Origin: Niabella sp.
GTDB lineage: Bacteria; Bacteroidota; Bacteroidia; Chitinophagales; Chitinophagaceae
Assembly (NCBI RefSeq): GCF_030150205.1
Contig: NZ_JASLGT010000008.1
Span: 434,001 to 498,000 of the forward strand
Reading direction: 5' to 3'
DNA: 64,000 nucleotides
Below the pieces are notes generated by a model, which was given only the letters and a program-made list of their open reading frames with translations, had not been told where the DNA came from and did no database searches. Made by a program: the position numbers and the translations under genes. Positions 16,722 through 25,414 of this stretch are shown here, piece after piece (position 1 is the first letter of the stretch; the number at the start of each line of letters is the position of its first letter).

Positions 16722-17786
16722 ATGTTTTCAGGTAAGCAACGATACTGGTGGTTTCAGTTTATCGGATGGGGCGGACTCTTTTTGATCCACTTATTCTTTG
16801 CATGGTTCTATGGCAAGTTTGACACCCCTGAGGACCGGAGCCTGTTTTTTACACGGGCGCTTAGCTTTGTGGTCATTGGCGTGCTGTTAACGCATATAAT
16901 GCGTATGTTTATCCTGCGGCTGCATCTGCTGGAGCACAACTGGGGGTTGCAGTTGCTGAACTTTCTTCTGCTTTCCATTATTACCGCCTCTCTTTGTGGT
17001 ATCATCGAGCAACAGGTTTACAAACAATTTGCGCTGTTTACCCAACGGGAAATTGAAGTACTGAAACGCCGGGGCATCTGGCTGGTTTCCCTTAATAATA
17101 TGATCTCCTGGTTCATTTATATTTTTATATGGAATGCCATTTATATTATTTATCATTATGCCCGCGATTACCAGCAACAGGAGATCGACACGCTTCGTTT
17201 AAAATCCCTCGTGCGGGAACTGGAACTGAAAACCATTAAATCCAATATCAACCCGCATTTTATTTTCAATGCCTTAAACAGTATCCGTGCACTGGTGGAT
17301 GAAAACCCCGGACGGGCCCGCGAGGCCATCACGGAGCTGAGCAATATCCTGCGCAGCAGCATCACCATGCATAAAACGGAATCGGTGGCCCTGAAAAGTG
17401 AACTGGCCATTATCGAAGACTACCTGGCCCTGGAACAGGTGCGCTTTGAAGACCGGCTGGCGGTAAGTTACCAGATCGACAGCCAGGCGCTGGAAAAACA
17501 GATCCCACCCATGATGCTGCAGATGCTGGTGGAAAATGCCATCAAACACGGCATCAGCCGGGAACTGCAGGGAGGTTCCGTATCCATTGCAGCCCGGTTA
17601 AAAAATAACCTGATAGAGCTTTGCGTACGGAATACCGGTAAACTTACCGGGGAAAACGATAGCACCGGCTTTGGACTCAACAGCATCCGCGACCGTCTGA
17701 AACTGCTCTATCCCGGTAAAAGTGATTTCGAGATCCGGCAGCTGAATGCCGAAACCGTTGAAGCAAGAATTGAATTGCCCGCTTAA
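16722..17786 (+). CDS. LytS-type sensor histidine kinase
   Basis: The 354-residue membrane protein has four hydrophobic segments (about residues 11-31, 43-65, 75-98, 119-145) with no large sensor domain. A short coiled stretch follows, then a His_kinase domain with the motif NPHFIFNALNSI, the phosphorylated histidine being about residue 179. The ATPase part shows PPMMLQMLVENAIKHGI (N box) and GFGLNSIRDRL (G box). This is the LytS/YehU layout common in Bacteroidota. It is followed 24 bases later by a LytTR response regulator, its obvious partner. The signal and targets are unknown. The pair is bracketed by a direct repeat. Confidence 0.95.
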   Translation: MFSGKQRYWWFQFIGWGGLFLIHLFFAWFYGKFDTPEDRSLFFTRALSFVVIGVLLTHIMRMFILRLHLLEHNWGLQLLNFLLLSIITASLCGIIEQQVYKQFALFTQREIEVLKRRGIWLVSLNNMISWFIYIFIWNAIYIIYHYARDYQQQEIDTLRLKSLVRELELKTIKSNINPHFIFNALNSIRALVDENPGRAREAITELSNILRSSITMHKTESVALKSELAIIEDYLALEQVRFEDRLAVSYQIDSQALEKQIPPMMLQMLVENAIKHGISRELQGGSVSIAARLKNNLIELCVRNTGKLTGENDSTGFGLNSIRDRLKLLYPGKSDFEIRQLNAETVEARIELPA

Positions 17787-17810
17787 CAATAAACGTATCA
17801 AATAAACAGG

Positions 17811-18545
17811 ATGAAACATATACGCACCATCATTATAGACGACGAACGACTGGCCCGAACCGAACTGAAGAAATTACTCCAGGGCTTTCCGGAAATTACC
17901 ATTATTGATGAAGCGGGCAATGCGGAGGAAGGCATGCGAAAGATCAATGCACAGCAACCGGATCTTATTTTCCTCGACATCCAGATGCCCGGTCGGTCGG
18001 GTTTTGAAATGCTTGAAACGCTTGAATACACGCCGCTTGTTATTTTTACTACCGCTTATGACGAATATGCATTGAAGGCCTTCCAGGTAAATGCGCTGGA
18101 CTACCTGTTAAAACCCATTGACTCCAAACGCCTGGAAGATACCATCAAAAAGCTGAACCTTCCGGACTATGAAGAAAGCGAAGCCGCTTCCTTTACCAAT
18201 CATGATGTGTTGCATGAAAACAGCCAGGTATTTGTAAAAGATGGCGACCGCTGCTGGTTTGTAAAGCTTAGCGATATCCGGCTTTTTGAAAGTGTGGGGA
18301 ATTATGCGAAGGTGTTTTTTGGTCCCCATAAACCGCTCATCTTAAAATCACTGAATGCGCTGGAGGAGCGGCTGGATCCAAAGGCTTTTTTCCGGGCCAA
18401 CCGCAAACATATTATCAATCTGCGTATGATTGAAAAAATTGAGCCCTACTTCAATAATGGTTTGCTCATTGAATTAAAGGATGGAGAAAAGATCGAAGTC
18501 AGCCGGCGGCAGGCAGTACGCTTCAAGGAGATGATGAGCCTGTAA
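17811..18545 (+). CDS. LytTR-family response regulator
   Basis: The 244-residue protein has an N-terminal receiver domain (IIIDDERLARTELKK at the start, LIFLDIQMPG with the phospho-acceptor aspartate at about residue 56, and the conserved K of LLKP). The C-terminal LytTR DNA-binding domain contains FVKDGDRCWFVKLSDIRLFE, then FRANRKHIINLRMIEKIEPYFN. Such proteins bind pairs of short direct repeats. It forms an operon with the upstream histidine kinase. Confidence 0.95.
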   Translation: MKHIRTIIIDDERLARTELKKLLQGFPEITIIDEAGNAEEGMRKINAQQPDLIFLDIQMPGRSGFEMLETLEYTPLVIFTTAYDEYALKAFQVNALDYLLKPIDSKRLEDTIKKLNLPDYEESEAASFTNHDVLHENSQVFVKDGDRCWFVKLSDIRLFESVGNYAKVFFGPHKPLILKSLNALEERLDPKAFFRANRKHIINLRMIEKIEPYFNNGLLIELKDGEKIEVSRRQAVRFKEMMSL

Positions 18546-18597
18546 ACGGTTCCAGTTTAACGTTCAAAGTTCCAGGTTAGGTGCCGTTTGTTACTTG

Positions 18598-18680
18598 ATG
18601 ATTTATCCGGGCCGTTCATTATCGCTCTTGCTTTAGGGGGACATGCAGACTAGGAGGACCCTGAAAACTGATAGCTGGTA
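18598..18680 (+). repeat. Right copy of the lytS/lytR flanking repeat, followed by CTGA units
   Basis: Positions 18598-18666 align with 16492-16559 (GATGATTTATC; CTTGCTTTAGGGGGACA; GGAGGACCCTGAAA). CTGAAAACTGATAGCTGG follows immediately, as CTGA units also follow the left copy. Confidence 0.7.
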
Positions 18681-18835
18681 ACCATGTAAGGTTGCAGGTT
18701 GTGCTTGCTGAAGCTATTATCCATTCAGTATTGCCCATTGCCTATTCATCATGCTAAAGGCTGAAGACTGCCGCCTCTCTGACAGGTCGTATATTCTAAG
18801 AAAATGATGCCCCTGTAAACGGATTCAGGTCATTC

Positions 18836-18870
18836 CCACATTTTCACATCTTCAAATTTTCAAATTTCAC
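18836..18870 (-). repeat. Dispersed repeat, AATTTGAAAATTTGAAGATG family, copy 2, overlapping a gene end
   Basis: On the minus strand it reads GTGAAATTTGAAAATTTGAA followed by GATGTGAAAATGTGG, nearly the same as 9651-9684. The last eight codons and the TGA stop of the GGGP synthase gene fall inside it. Confidence 0.75.
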
Positions 18871-19608
18871 AGAATGCACGGCATCGCTGATCTCTTTAAT
18901 CAATGCCGGTGCTTTTTCAATGGCATTGCCTACCACGATCACGTCTGCACCTGCCTTGCAATTCAGGTAGGCTTTTTCCGGGTCTGTAATACCTCCGCCC
19001 ACGATCAGGGGAATTTCAATATGCTGCGATACGGCACGAATCATTGATTCGGTGATCGGTATACGGGCACCGCTCCCTGCGTCCATATAGATCAGTTTCA
19101 TACCCAGCATTTCACCGGCCATAGCCGTGCAAAGTGCAATATCATTTTTATCGGAAGGCACAGGAGCCGCGTTACTGATATAGGAAACCGTTGTAGGCGC
19201 ACCACCATCTACCACAATATACCCGGTGGGCATTACTTCCAGTCCGCTCCGCTTTACAAAAGGCGCCGAAACCACATGCTGACCGATCAACAGTTCGGGG
19301 TTTCTGCCCGATATCAGCGAAAGATACAGCAGCGCATCCGCAAACGGACTCACCTGCGAAGGGCTGCCGGGAAACAATACCACAGGGATATTGGTGAGTG
19401 TTTTGATCTTGCTGATCACTTCATCCAAATGCGCAGAAAGCACCAGGCTTCCGCCCACAAAAAAATAATCCACTCCGGCTGCTTCCGAAAGGTTTACCAG
19501 GCTGTGTAATGAAGAAGGCTCTACCGAATCCGGATCCAGCAACACTGCAAATGATTTTTGGGCGTTTAACTTCTTTTCCACCAAGCCGCTATAAATATTC
19601 ATCTTCAT
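18844..19608 (-). CDS. Geranylgeranylglyceryl phosphate synthase family protein
   Basis: The protein of about 254 residues is a TIM barrel of the GGGP synthase/PcrB family: FAVLLDPDSVEP near the start, GVDYFFVGGSLV, PVVLFPGSPSQVSPFADALLYLSLISGRNPELLIG, then YMDAGSGARIPI and PLIVGGGITDPEKA, the phosphate-binding loops. It joins sn-glycerol-1-phosphate and a polyprenyl diphosphate by an ether bond. Bacteroidota carry group II members; their lipid product in vivo is not well known. The start MKMNIYSG (19608) or MNIYSG (19602) fits the family. The last residues KFENLKM are encoded by a dispersed repeat. Confidence 0.9.
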   Translation of the reverse strand: MKMNIYSGLVEKKLNAQKSFAVLLDPDSVEPSSLHSLVNLSEAAGVDYFFVGGSLVLSAHLDEVISKIKTLTNIPVVLFPGSPSQVSPFADALLYLSLISGRNPELLIGQHVVSAPFVKRSGLEVMPTGYIVVDGGAPTTVSYISNAAPVPSDKNDIALCTAMAGEMLGMKLIYMDAGSGARIPITESMIRAVSQHIEIPLIVGGGITDPEKAYLNCKAGADVIVVGNAIEKAPALIKEISDAVHSVKFENLKM

Positions 19609-20022
19609 CAGGATGGGAGGTTTCCTGCAAAAATGCAAAAGTTTTTCCAAAAAAAGGCCGTTGAGAAATTTGAAGGTTTGGAAATGTGCAAATGTGTAAA
19701 TGAAAACCAGCTGAAACAGGCTTTCACCTTCAGCTATCAGCAATTAGTTTTCAGCTGATCCTGGATCACAGATCTGTGCGCCCCGCATCAAATATCACGG
19801 ATTTTCCCGGAACGTTGAAACTGAAACGGTTCTGAACTCGGCGTTCAGCTTTAAGCCTTTAGCTTTCAGTCGTATCTGTCATGCTCAGGTGATAATACCC
19901 CTAGTGAGGAATCACATTGAATAACAGATCTGCATATCACAAACGGAAGCTGACCGCTGATGATTGCTGAAAACTGATCACTGAAGACTGATAGCTGAAA
20001 ACTGATCCATCAGCGTTTTCCA
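19609..20022. repeat. Repeat-filled intergenic region
   Basis: Holds a copy of the AATTTGAAAATTTG family (19663-19702) and two CTGA-type tracts (19709-19760 in both orientations and 19946-20007). No gene is supported. Confidence 0.65.
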
Positions 20023-20559
20023 CTAAAGATACCGTTCCAGCTCCTGCGGTGATGCCAGTACCCGGATCTTATCCCAGGGATCTTCATATAGGAACCCTTC
20101 TTCATACATTTTCCGGATATGCATCAGCAGGTGGGTATAATAATCATTGGTATTGAGCACAAAGAGGGTTTTATCATGAATGGCCAGGTTGTTCCAGGTG
20201 ATCATTTCAAAAAATTCATCCAGCGTACCATATCCGCCCGGCAGGATCACAGCCGCATCGCATAATTCATACATCTTTCTTTTACGGGTATGCATGTCGG
20301 GCACAATTTCCAGCTGGGTCAGCCCTTTATGCGACCGCTCCCGGTCGGCCAGTAACTGCGGGATCACACCAATCGCAGTTCCCCCGGCAGCTAGTACCGC
20401 GTTGGCAATGGTGCCCATTAATCCCACATTTCCACCTCCGTACACCAGTGTTAAACTGCGGGCCGCCATAATGGCCCCCAATTCCGCTGTATGTATTGTA
20501 AACAGTGGATCCCGGCCCTCTTTCGACCCGCAAAAAACCGCAAGCGATTTTATCCCCAT
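20023..20559 (-). CDS. LOG-family protein (TIGR00730 Rossmann fold)
   Basis: The 178-residue protein shows the LOG family pattern: SLAVFCGSKEGRDP at the N-terminus, TLVYGGGNVGLMGTIA, then RKRKMYELCDA and the signature PGGYGTLDE at residues 107-115. Characterised members are nucleoside 5'-monophosphate phosphoribohydrolases that release cytokinin-like bases in plants and bacteria; the bacterial substrate here is unknown. It is a single gene facing away from the symporter gene at 20650. Confidence 0.92.
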   Translation of the reverse strand: MGIKSLAVFCGSKEGRDPLFTIHTAELGAIMAARSLTLVYGGGNVGLMGTIANAVLAAGGTAIGVIPQLLADRERSHKGLTQLEIVPDMHTRKRKMYELCDAAVILPGGYGTLDEFFEMITWNNLAIHDKTLFVLNTNDYYTHLLMHIRKMYEEGFLYEDPWDKIRVLASPQELERYL

Positions 20560-20649
20560 GATTCCCTACTTTTACTGCAAAAGGAACTCAATTTTCCCTA
20601 TCTTCAAAAATTATTTTACTTGATAACCATTGTTTAATATATACATAAT

Positions 20650-22128
20650 ATGTCTGCAGGTTTTTTATTTTCGATTGTAATCGCCTACTTTATACTCTTA
20701 CTGGCTGTGGCCTGGAAAACCAGCAAAAACAGCAACAATGAATCCTTCTTTATCGGCAACCGGAACAGTAACTGGATGCTGGTGGCCTTTGGTATGATCG
20801 GTACCTCACTAAGCGGTGTTACCTTTGTAAGCGTGCCTGGTGCTGTGGGCAAGGATGGATTTGGTTATATGCAGGTGGTACTGGGCTATATGATCGGCTA
20901 CCTGCTCATCGCTTATGTATTGCTGCCGCTCTATTACCGGTTAAAACTTACATCTATATATGGCTACCTGAAAACCCGCATGGGGATGCTGTCATATAAG
21001 ACCGGTGCCTGGTTCTTTATCCTTTCCCGCCTGGTAGGTGCCACAGCGCGGTTATACCTGGTGGTGCATATCCTGCAGATCACGATCCTCGACAGCTTTG
21101 GCATCCCTTTCTGGGTATCTACACTGATCATCCTGGTAATGATCATCCTGTATACATTTGAGGGCGGTGTAAAAACCATTGTATGGACCGATACCCTGCA
21201 AACCACCTGTATGCTGCTGGGACTGATCATTTGTACTGTATACCTGCTGAACCATATGAATATGGGCGTGGGTGAAAGCCTTGATGCAATGCGCAGCAGC
21301 GGATTATCACAGCTATTTAAAACAGATCCCTCCAAAAACGATTTCTTTATTAAACAGATCCTGGCCGGCGCCTTCATTACCTTGAGTATGACGGGTATTG
21401 ACCAGGAAATGATGCAGAAAAGCATTTCGGTTACCAACCTGAAAGATTCGCAAAAAAACATGGTATCACTGGCATTTATCATGGTAGTGGTAATTGGTTT
21501 ATTCCTGTATCTGGGTGGTCTGCTGCACCTGTTTGCAGCCCAGGAACATCTTGCCTCCAAAGGAGATGCCCTGTTTCCGGATGTAGCCGTAAATCATATG
21601 CCCCCTTATATTTCGGTCATTTTTATTGTAGCGCTGATTTCGGCCCTATTCCCCAGTGCAGATGGCGCCATGACGGCATTAACCTCTTCATTTTGTATCG
21701 ACATTGCCGGATTGCAGCGACGCACCGACATGAATGAGCTCCAAAAGAAACGGTTCCGCCAGAAAGTACACCTGCTGGTAGCGCTTTCATTCCTGCTGCT
21801 GGTGCTGATGTTTTACTGGATCAACGATAACAGCATGATCGGCATTATCCTGAAGCTGGCGGGGTATACCTATGGTCCGCTGCTGGGTCTCTTTGCCTTT
21901 GGTATTTTTACAAAACGCCGCCCGCAAGACCGCCTGGTGCCTTATGTATGTTTTATCGCACCCATTATTTGTTTCTTTATCGATAAGTATCAATCCGTAC
22001 TTTTCGGAGATTTTAAAATCGGCCTGGAGCTGATCATCATTAATGCAACATTAACGTTTATAGGACTGTTAATCATTTCAAAGCCCGTTTCGGATCTTTC
22101 ACAGCTGGAACAGGATTCGGTTCACTAA
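20650..22128 (+). CDS. Sodium:solute symporter (SSS family)
   Basis: The 492-residue membrane protein has about 13 hydrophobic segments and SSS signatures: SFFIGNRNSNWMLVAFGMIGTSLSG after the first segment, with TSLSGVTFVSVPG contributing to the sodium site, and ALFPSADGAMTALTSSFCIDI in the conserved TM8 region. It imports a solute with sodium across the inner membrane; the substrate (sugar, amino acid or similar) cannot be told. It probably leads a short run with the methyltransferase, glucosaminidase and hpt genes, which follow with small gaps. Confidence 0.92.
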   Translation: MSAGFLFSIVIAYFILLLAVAWKTSKNSNNESFFIGNRNSNWMLVAFGMIGTSLSGVTFVSVPGAVGKDGFGYMQVVLGYMIGYLLIAYVLLPLYYRLKLTSIYGYLKTRMGMLSYKTGAWFFILSRLVGATARLYLVVHILQITILDSFGIPFWVSTLIILVMIILYTFEGGVKTIVWTDTLQTTCMLLGLIICTVYLLNHMNMGVGESLDAMRSSGLSQLFKTDPSKNDFFIKQILAGAFITLSMTGIDQEMMQKSISVTNLKDSQKNMVSLAFIMVVVIGLFLYLGGLLHLFAAQEHLASKGDALFPDVAVNHMPPYISVIFIVALISALFPSADGAMTALTSSFCIDIAGLQRRTDMNELQKKRFRQKVHLLVALSFLLLVLMFYWINDNSMIGIILKLAGYTYGPLLGLFAFGIFTKRRPQDRLVPYVCFIAPIICFFIDKYQSVLFGDFKIGLELIIINATLTFIGLLIISKPVSDLSQLEQDSVH

Positions 22129-22144
22129 TGCCCAATAAACAGCA

Positions 22145-22783
22145 ATGGAACTATTACCCTTTGAATTAGAGCAGTTTGCATTAAATTTTTCCAGTACGCC
22201 TGATCCGTTACGGCAAGAAGTAGAACAATACACCCAACAGCATCATGCCGAACCGCATATGCTGAGCGGACCGGTTCAGGGCAAACTGCTGGAAATGATC
22301 AGTCATATGATCCGCCCGCGGCGCATCCTGGAGATCGGCACCTTTACCGGGTACAGCGCATTGAGCCTTGCAGAAGGACTAACAAACGACGGTGAGCTGC
22401 ATACGATCGAATTTCGCGAAGAAACAGCGGCCATTGCCCACAATTTTTTCCAGAAATCCGCGTTATATCCAAGAATAAAACTGCATGTGGGTAACGCGCT
22501 GAATATCATTCCTACTTTGAATGAAACCTGGGACCTGGTTTTTATCGACGCCGATAAACCGGGTTATATGGACTATTTTAAGCTCGTTTTGCCGGCAGTT
22601 AAAAAAAATGGTTTTATCTTAGCAGATAACATTTTTTTCCACGGGCAGGTTTTTACCGAACATCCAAAGGGAAAAAGTGCAAAAGCCATCAAGGCGTTTA
22701 ACGATTTTGTCCAGCAAAGAGAAGACATTGACAAACTGGTTCTGACCATTAGAGACGGACTATATTTATTACGAAAATTGTAA
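22145..22783 (+). CDS. Class I SAM-dependent O-methyltransferase
   Basis: The 212-residue protein belongs to the caffeoyl-CoA/catechol O-methyltransferase-like family: ILEIGTFTGYSALSLAEGL (SAM motif I, about 61-79), ELHTIEF (motif II), DLVFIDADKPGYMDYFKLVLP (metal-binding DAD) and NGFILADNIFFHGQV. These enzymes are usually Mg2+-dependent and cytoplasmic; the acceptor is unknown. The gene starts 16 bases after the symporter and its stop lies 9 bases before the glucosaminidase start. Confidence 0.92.
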   Translation: MELLPFELEQFALNFSSTPDPLRQEVEQYTQQHHAEPHMLSGPVQGKLLEMISHMIRPRRILEIGTFTGYSALSLAEGLTNDGELHTIEFREETAAIAHNFFQKSALYPRIKLHVGNALNIIPTLNETWDLVFIDADKPGYMDYFKLVLPAVKKNGFILADNIFFHGQVFTEHPKGKSAKAIKAFNDFVQQREDIDKLVLTIRDGLYLLRKL

Positions 22784-22792
22784 TTGTTATTG

Positions 22793-23767
22793 ATGATACG
22801 GAAATTGTTTTTGGCAACTGCCCTTTTTATAACGATGACTGCTACCGCCCAACAATCAGAAAAAGTTGTGGCTTATATTCAAAAATACAGCGGCATTGCA
22901 ATTAAAGAAATGCAGCGGACCGGCGTGCCGGCAGCTATTAAACTGGCCCAGGCCATCCTGGAATCCAGTGCAGGCGATGGAGATCTGGCGCTGCGATCGA
23001 ACAATCATTTTGGCATCAAATGTAAAACCGGCTATACCGGCCCTTATGTGTTACATGATGATGACCGTCCGCAGGAACGTTTTATAAAATATGAACAGCC
23101 GGAAGCTTCATTCCAGGATCATTCTGATTTTTTAAAAGGCCGCGACCGGTATGCGTTTCTGTTTCAACTGGATCCCACCGATTATAAGGCATGGGCCAAT
23201 GGTTTAAAAAAGGCTGGTTATGCTACCAATCCCAAATACCCGCAACTCCTGATCGGTTTAATTGAGCGTTACAACCTGGAGGATTATACCCTGATCGCAA
23301 TGGGAAAAAAAGAGATGCCGCAGGAGTTAAAAGCGTCCTTTGCCGTAGCAAAAGTGGAAGCGGCCATAGTTCCCGCAAAAAAAATCAAACAATATCCGCA
23401 GGGCGATTTCCTGATCAACCAAACCAAGGTCATCTTTGTAAAACAGGGTACCGCTTATGAAGCCATTGCCTCCCGTTACAATATCCCGTTAAACCGGCTT
23501 TTCCTGTATAACGACCTGCAGGAAGATCAGCTGCCGCAACGTGATGCCCTGGTGTTTTTACAGCTGAAAAGAACAGAGAGTGTAAAAACATTTCATGAAG
23601 TTGAAGCAGGTGAAACACTTTATGATATTGCACAGGAAGAAGGCGTGCGTCTTGAATCACTGCTGAAATACAACAATCTTACAAAATTTGCTTCCCCGGC
23701 AACCGGGTCTAAATTATATTTGCAGGATATGAGCGCCGGAAAAAATTCCGTTGCACAAAATCCTTAG
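22793..23767 (+). CDS. Secreted glucosaminidase with two LysM repeats
   Basis: The 324-residue precursor starts MIRKLFLATALFITMTATAQ, a Sec signal. The start was chosen at this ATG rather than a TTG three codons upstream. Residues about 28-165 form a mannosyl-glycoprotein endo-beta-N-acetylglucosaminidase-like domain: GVPAAIKLAQAILESSAG with the catalytic glutamate, SNNHFGIKC, then LKKAGYATNPKYPQLLIGLI. Two LysM-like segments follow: IFVKQGTAYEAIASRYNI and HEVEAGETLYDIAQEEGV. It should cleave peptidoglycan glycan chains in the periplasm while held to the wall by LysM. Confidence 0.93.
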   Translation: MIRKLFLATALFITMTATAQQSEKVVAYIQKYSGIAIKEMQRTGVPAAIKLAQAILESSAGDGDLALRSNNHFGIKCKTGYTGPYVLHDDDRPQERFIKYEQPEASFQDHSDFLKGRDRYAFLFQLDPTDYKAWANGLKKAGYATNPKYPQLLIGLIERYNLEDYTLIAMGKKEMPQELKASFAVAKVEAAIVPAKKIKQYPQGDFLINQTKVIFVKQGTAYEAIASRYNIPLNRLFLYNDLQEDQLPQRDALVFLQLKRTESVKTFHEVEAGETLYDIAQEEGVRLESLLKYNNLTKFASPATGSKLYLQDMSAGKNSVAQNP

Positions 23768-23770
23768 AAT

Positions 23771-24322
23771 ATGGCGGACATAACGGTACACGACAAACGC
23801 TTTTCAGTATACCTGCCGGAAGCAGTATTACAAAAAAGAATTAAGGAACTGGCAGATGCTATTAATGCAGATTATGCCGGAAAGAAAGTGTACTTCCTGG
23901 CGATCCTGAACGGATCATTTATGTTTGCCGCCGATTTTTTCAAATACCTGACTATCGACAGTGAAATCTGTTTCATAAAACTTGCTTCCTACAAAGGATT
24001 GAAATCTTCCGGTGCTGTTACCACGGCTATCGGGCTGGAAGAAGACCTGCACGGCAAGGATGTGGTGATCCTAGAAGACATCATCGATACCGGGAAAACC
24101 CTGCACTATTTTCTGCCGCAACTGCAACATCAGCAACCCAGTTCACTAAAAATTGTGGCCTTGCTGCATAAGGCTGAAATGACCACCTTTGAGGTTCCCA
24201 TCGATTATACCGGCTTCGTGATTCCCAACAAATTTGTGGTAGGCTATGGACTGGACTATGACGGGCTGGGCCGGAATTATAAAGATATTTACCAGCTGGC
24301 AGAAGGTGCCACGGAAGCATAG
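23771..24322 (+). CDS. hpt: Hypoxanthine phosphoribosyltransferase
   Basis: The 183-residue protein contains the PRPP-binding motif VVILEDIIDTGKTLHYFL and the upstream flexible-loop segment IKLASYKGLKSSGAV, both typical of purine salvage phosphoribosyltransferases; VVGYGLDYDGLGRN near the C-terminus is characteristic of HPRT. It converts hypoxanthine and guanine to IMP and GMP in the cytoplasm. It begins 3 bases after the glucosaminidase stop, so it is the last gene of that run. Confidence 0.95.
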   Translation: MADITVHDKRFSVYLPEAVLQKRIKELADAINADYAGKKVYFLAILNGSFMFAADFFKYLTIDSEICFIKLASYKGLKSSGAVTTAIGLEEDLHGKDVVILEDIIDTGKTLHYFLPQLQHQQPSSLKIVALLHKAEMTTFEVPIDYTGFVIPNKFVVGYGLDYDGLGRNYKDIYQLAEGATEA

Positions 24323-24360
24323 CAAAGCAATATTGATACTTTATGCTCATGTCTGCAATA

Positions 24361-24450
24361 AGCCACGGAACACAGAGGCGCTAAGATCTTTATTCTTGCG
24401 GTACAAGAACCACTGAAGCACAGATGCACTGCGATAGCAGGCTATTAAAG
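24361..24450 (+). repeat. Degenerate copies of the GCCACTGAGGCACAG repeat family
   Basis: GCCACGGAACACAGAGGCGC and ACCACTGAAGCACAGATGC lie about 50 bases apart in the gap after hpt. No terminator was found here. Confidence 0.45.
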
Positions 24451-24516
24451 CTTTAAGCCTAAGATACCGGTATTCATGTACTATACATACCATTTTCTGG
24501 TTGCCGAACGTTGCTT

Positions 24517-25263
24517 TTATTTACGTGTGCGGCCGCTCACCCTTTCGTATTCATCCCTTCCCTGCTCCGGATCTATAAGATTAAGGGATGGTTGTCCTAC
24601 CCACATTCCCATCGCAATCGAGCATTTGATATAATAAGATCTGCCAAATTGTATCGTAAGCGGAACGATGGCCTTTGCTTCTGTTTTAGCCCATATCTTT
24701 TGCTTTCCCTCCTTGTATACCCGCACTTCATAACGGGAATTATTTACAGCCCGCCATACCACGGAATCATCAAGGTTAATATTATACCCGATCGCCGATC
24801 CTGTGAAATTTTTTGGTCGGTAAAAATAAATCGTAGCATAGGTAGCCGTATCAGCGCCCGGAGCCGGAGCGGCAATCGTTGCGGCAGACGCCGCCTGGCG
24901 TATGGAATCGGCCCCCTCAATGAATAAGATATTTCCTTTGATCCGGTAACAACTGCTCCAAAGATCCGGCTCTTTCAGCTCCGTGATCTGTATGGCATTT
25001 CCCCCGGCTTTTCTCGCTTTTTCCTGGGCCTTTTCAATTACCCGCTGATACTGACAGTCGGTGGTAAACCCTTTATCCCCGATCTTGAATTGCCCAATGG
25101 TTTTTGCTGCTGAAGGAATGCTTTTATTTACCTCGAATACCAGGATTTCGTCTGCGGTATCTTTCACCTGCCAGACAACTCCGGCATTTAATGTTGTGAA
25201 TAATCCAGCTCCCACCAACAGCAGCGTCATCAGCAAGCATAATTTTGACAGATAGATCCTCAT
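24517..25263 (-). CDS. Exported DUF2846-domain protein
   Basis: The 248-residue protein has an N-terminal hydrophobic segment (KLCLLMTLLLVGAGLFTTLNA) acting as signal or anchor. Residues about 30-115 form a small domain with KAQEKARKAGGNAIQITEL and a pair of cysteines (DCQY, SSCYRI), reminiscent of RcsF/DUF4156-type folds. After an Ala/Pro-rich linker the C-terminal part (about 140-240) fits DUF2846: ATIYFYRPKNFTGSAIGYNI, then VYKEGKQKIWAKTEAKAIV. Function unknown. It is monocistronic, with an inverted repeat at 25280-25308 in front. Confidence 0.65.
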   Translation of the reverse strand: MRIYLSKLCLLMTLLLVGAGLFTTLNAGVVWQVKDTADEILVFEVNKSIPSAAKTIGQFKIGDKGFTTDCQYQRVIEKAQEKARKAGGNAIQITELKEPDLWSSCYRIKGNILFIEGADSIRQAASAATIAAPAPGADTATYATIYFYRPKNFTGSAIGYNINLDDSVVWRAVNNSRYEVRVYKEGKQKIWAKTEAKAIVPLTIQFGRSYYIKCSIAMGMWVGQPSLNLIDPEQGRDEYERVSGRTRK

Positions 25264-25279
25264 AGTGTTCCGTTTTTTT

Positions 25280-25308
25280 GTATATTAAATAGGTTTGTGC
25301 TAATATAC
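25280..25308 (-). promoter_or_regulatory. Inverted repeat before the DUF2846 gene
   Basis: GTATATTA (25280-25287) and TAATATAC (25301-25308) are perfect 8-bp inverted repeats 13 bases apart, 17-45 bases upstream of the start codon; a candidate operator. Confidence 0.4.
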
Positions 25309-25414
25309 ACCAATTGCTCCACAAGTCTAAAATATCAAACCCAAAGAAACGTTCCAGGATGTTTGTATCCTTCGCGCTTCTTTGGGTCTTTGTGTATTTG
25401 TAATGGTACTGCCG

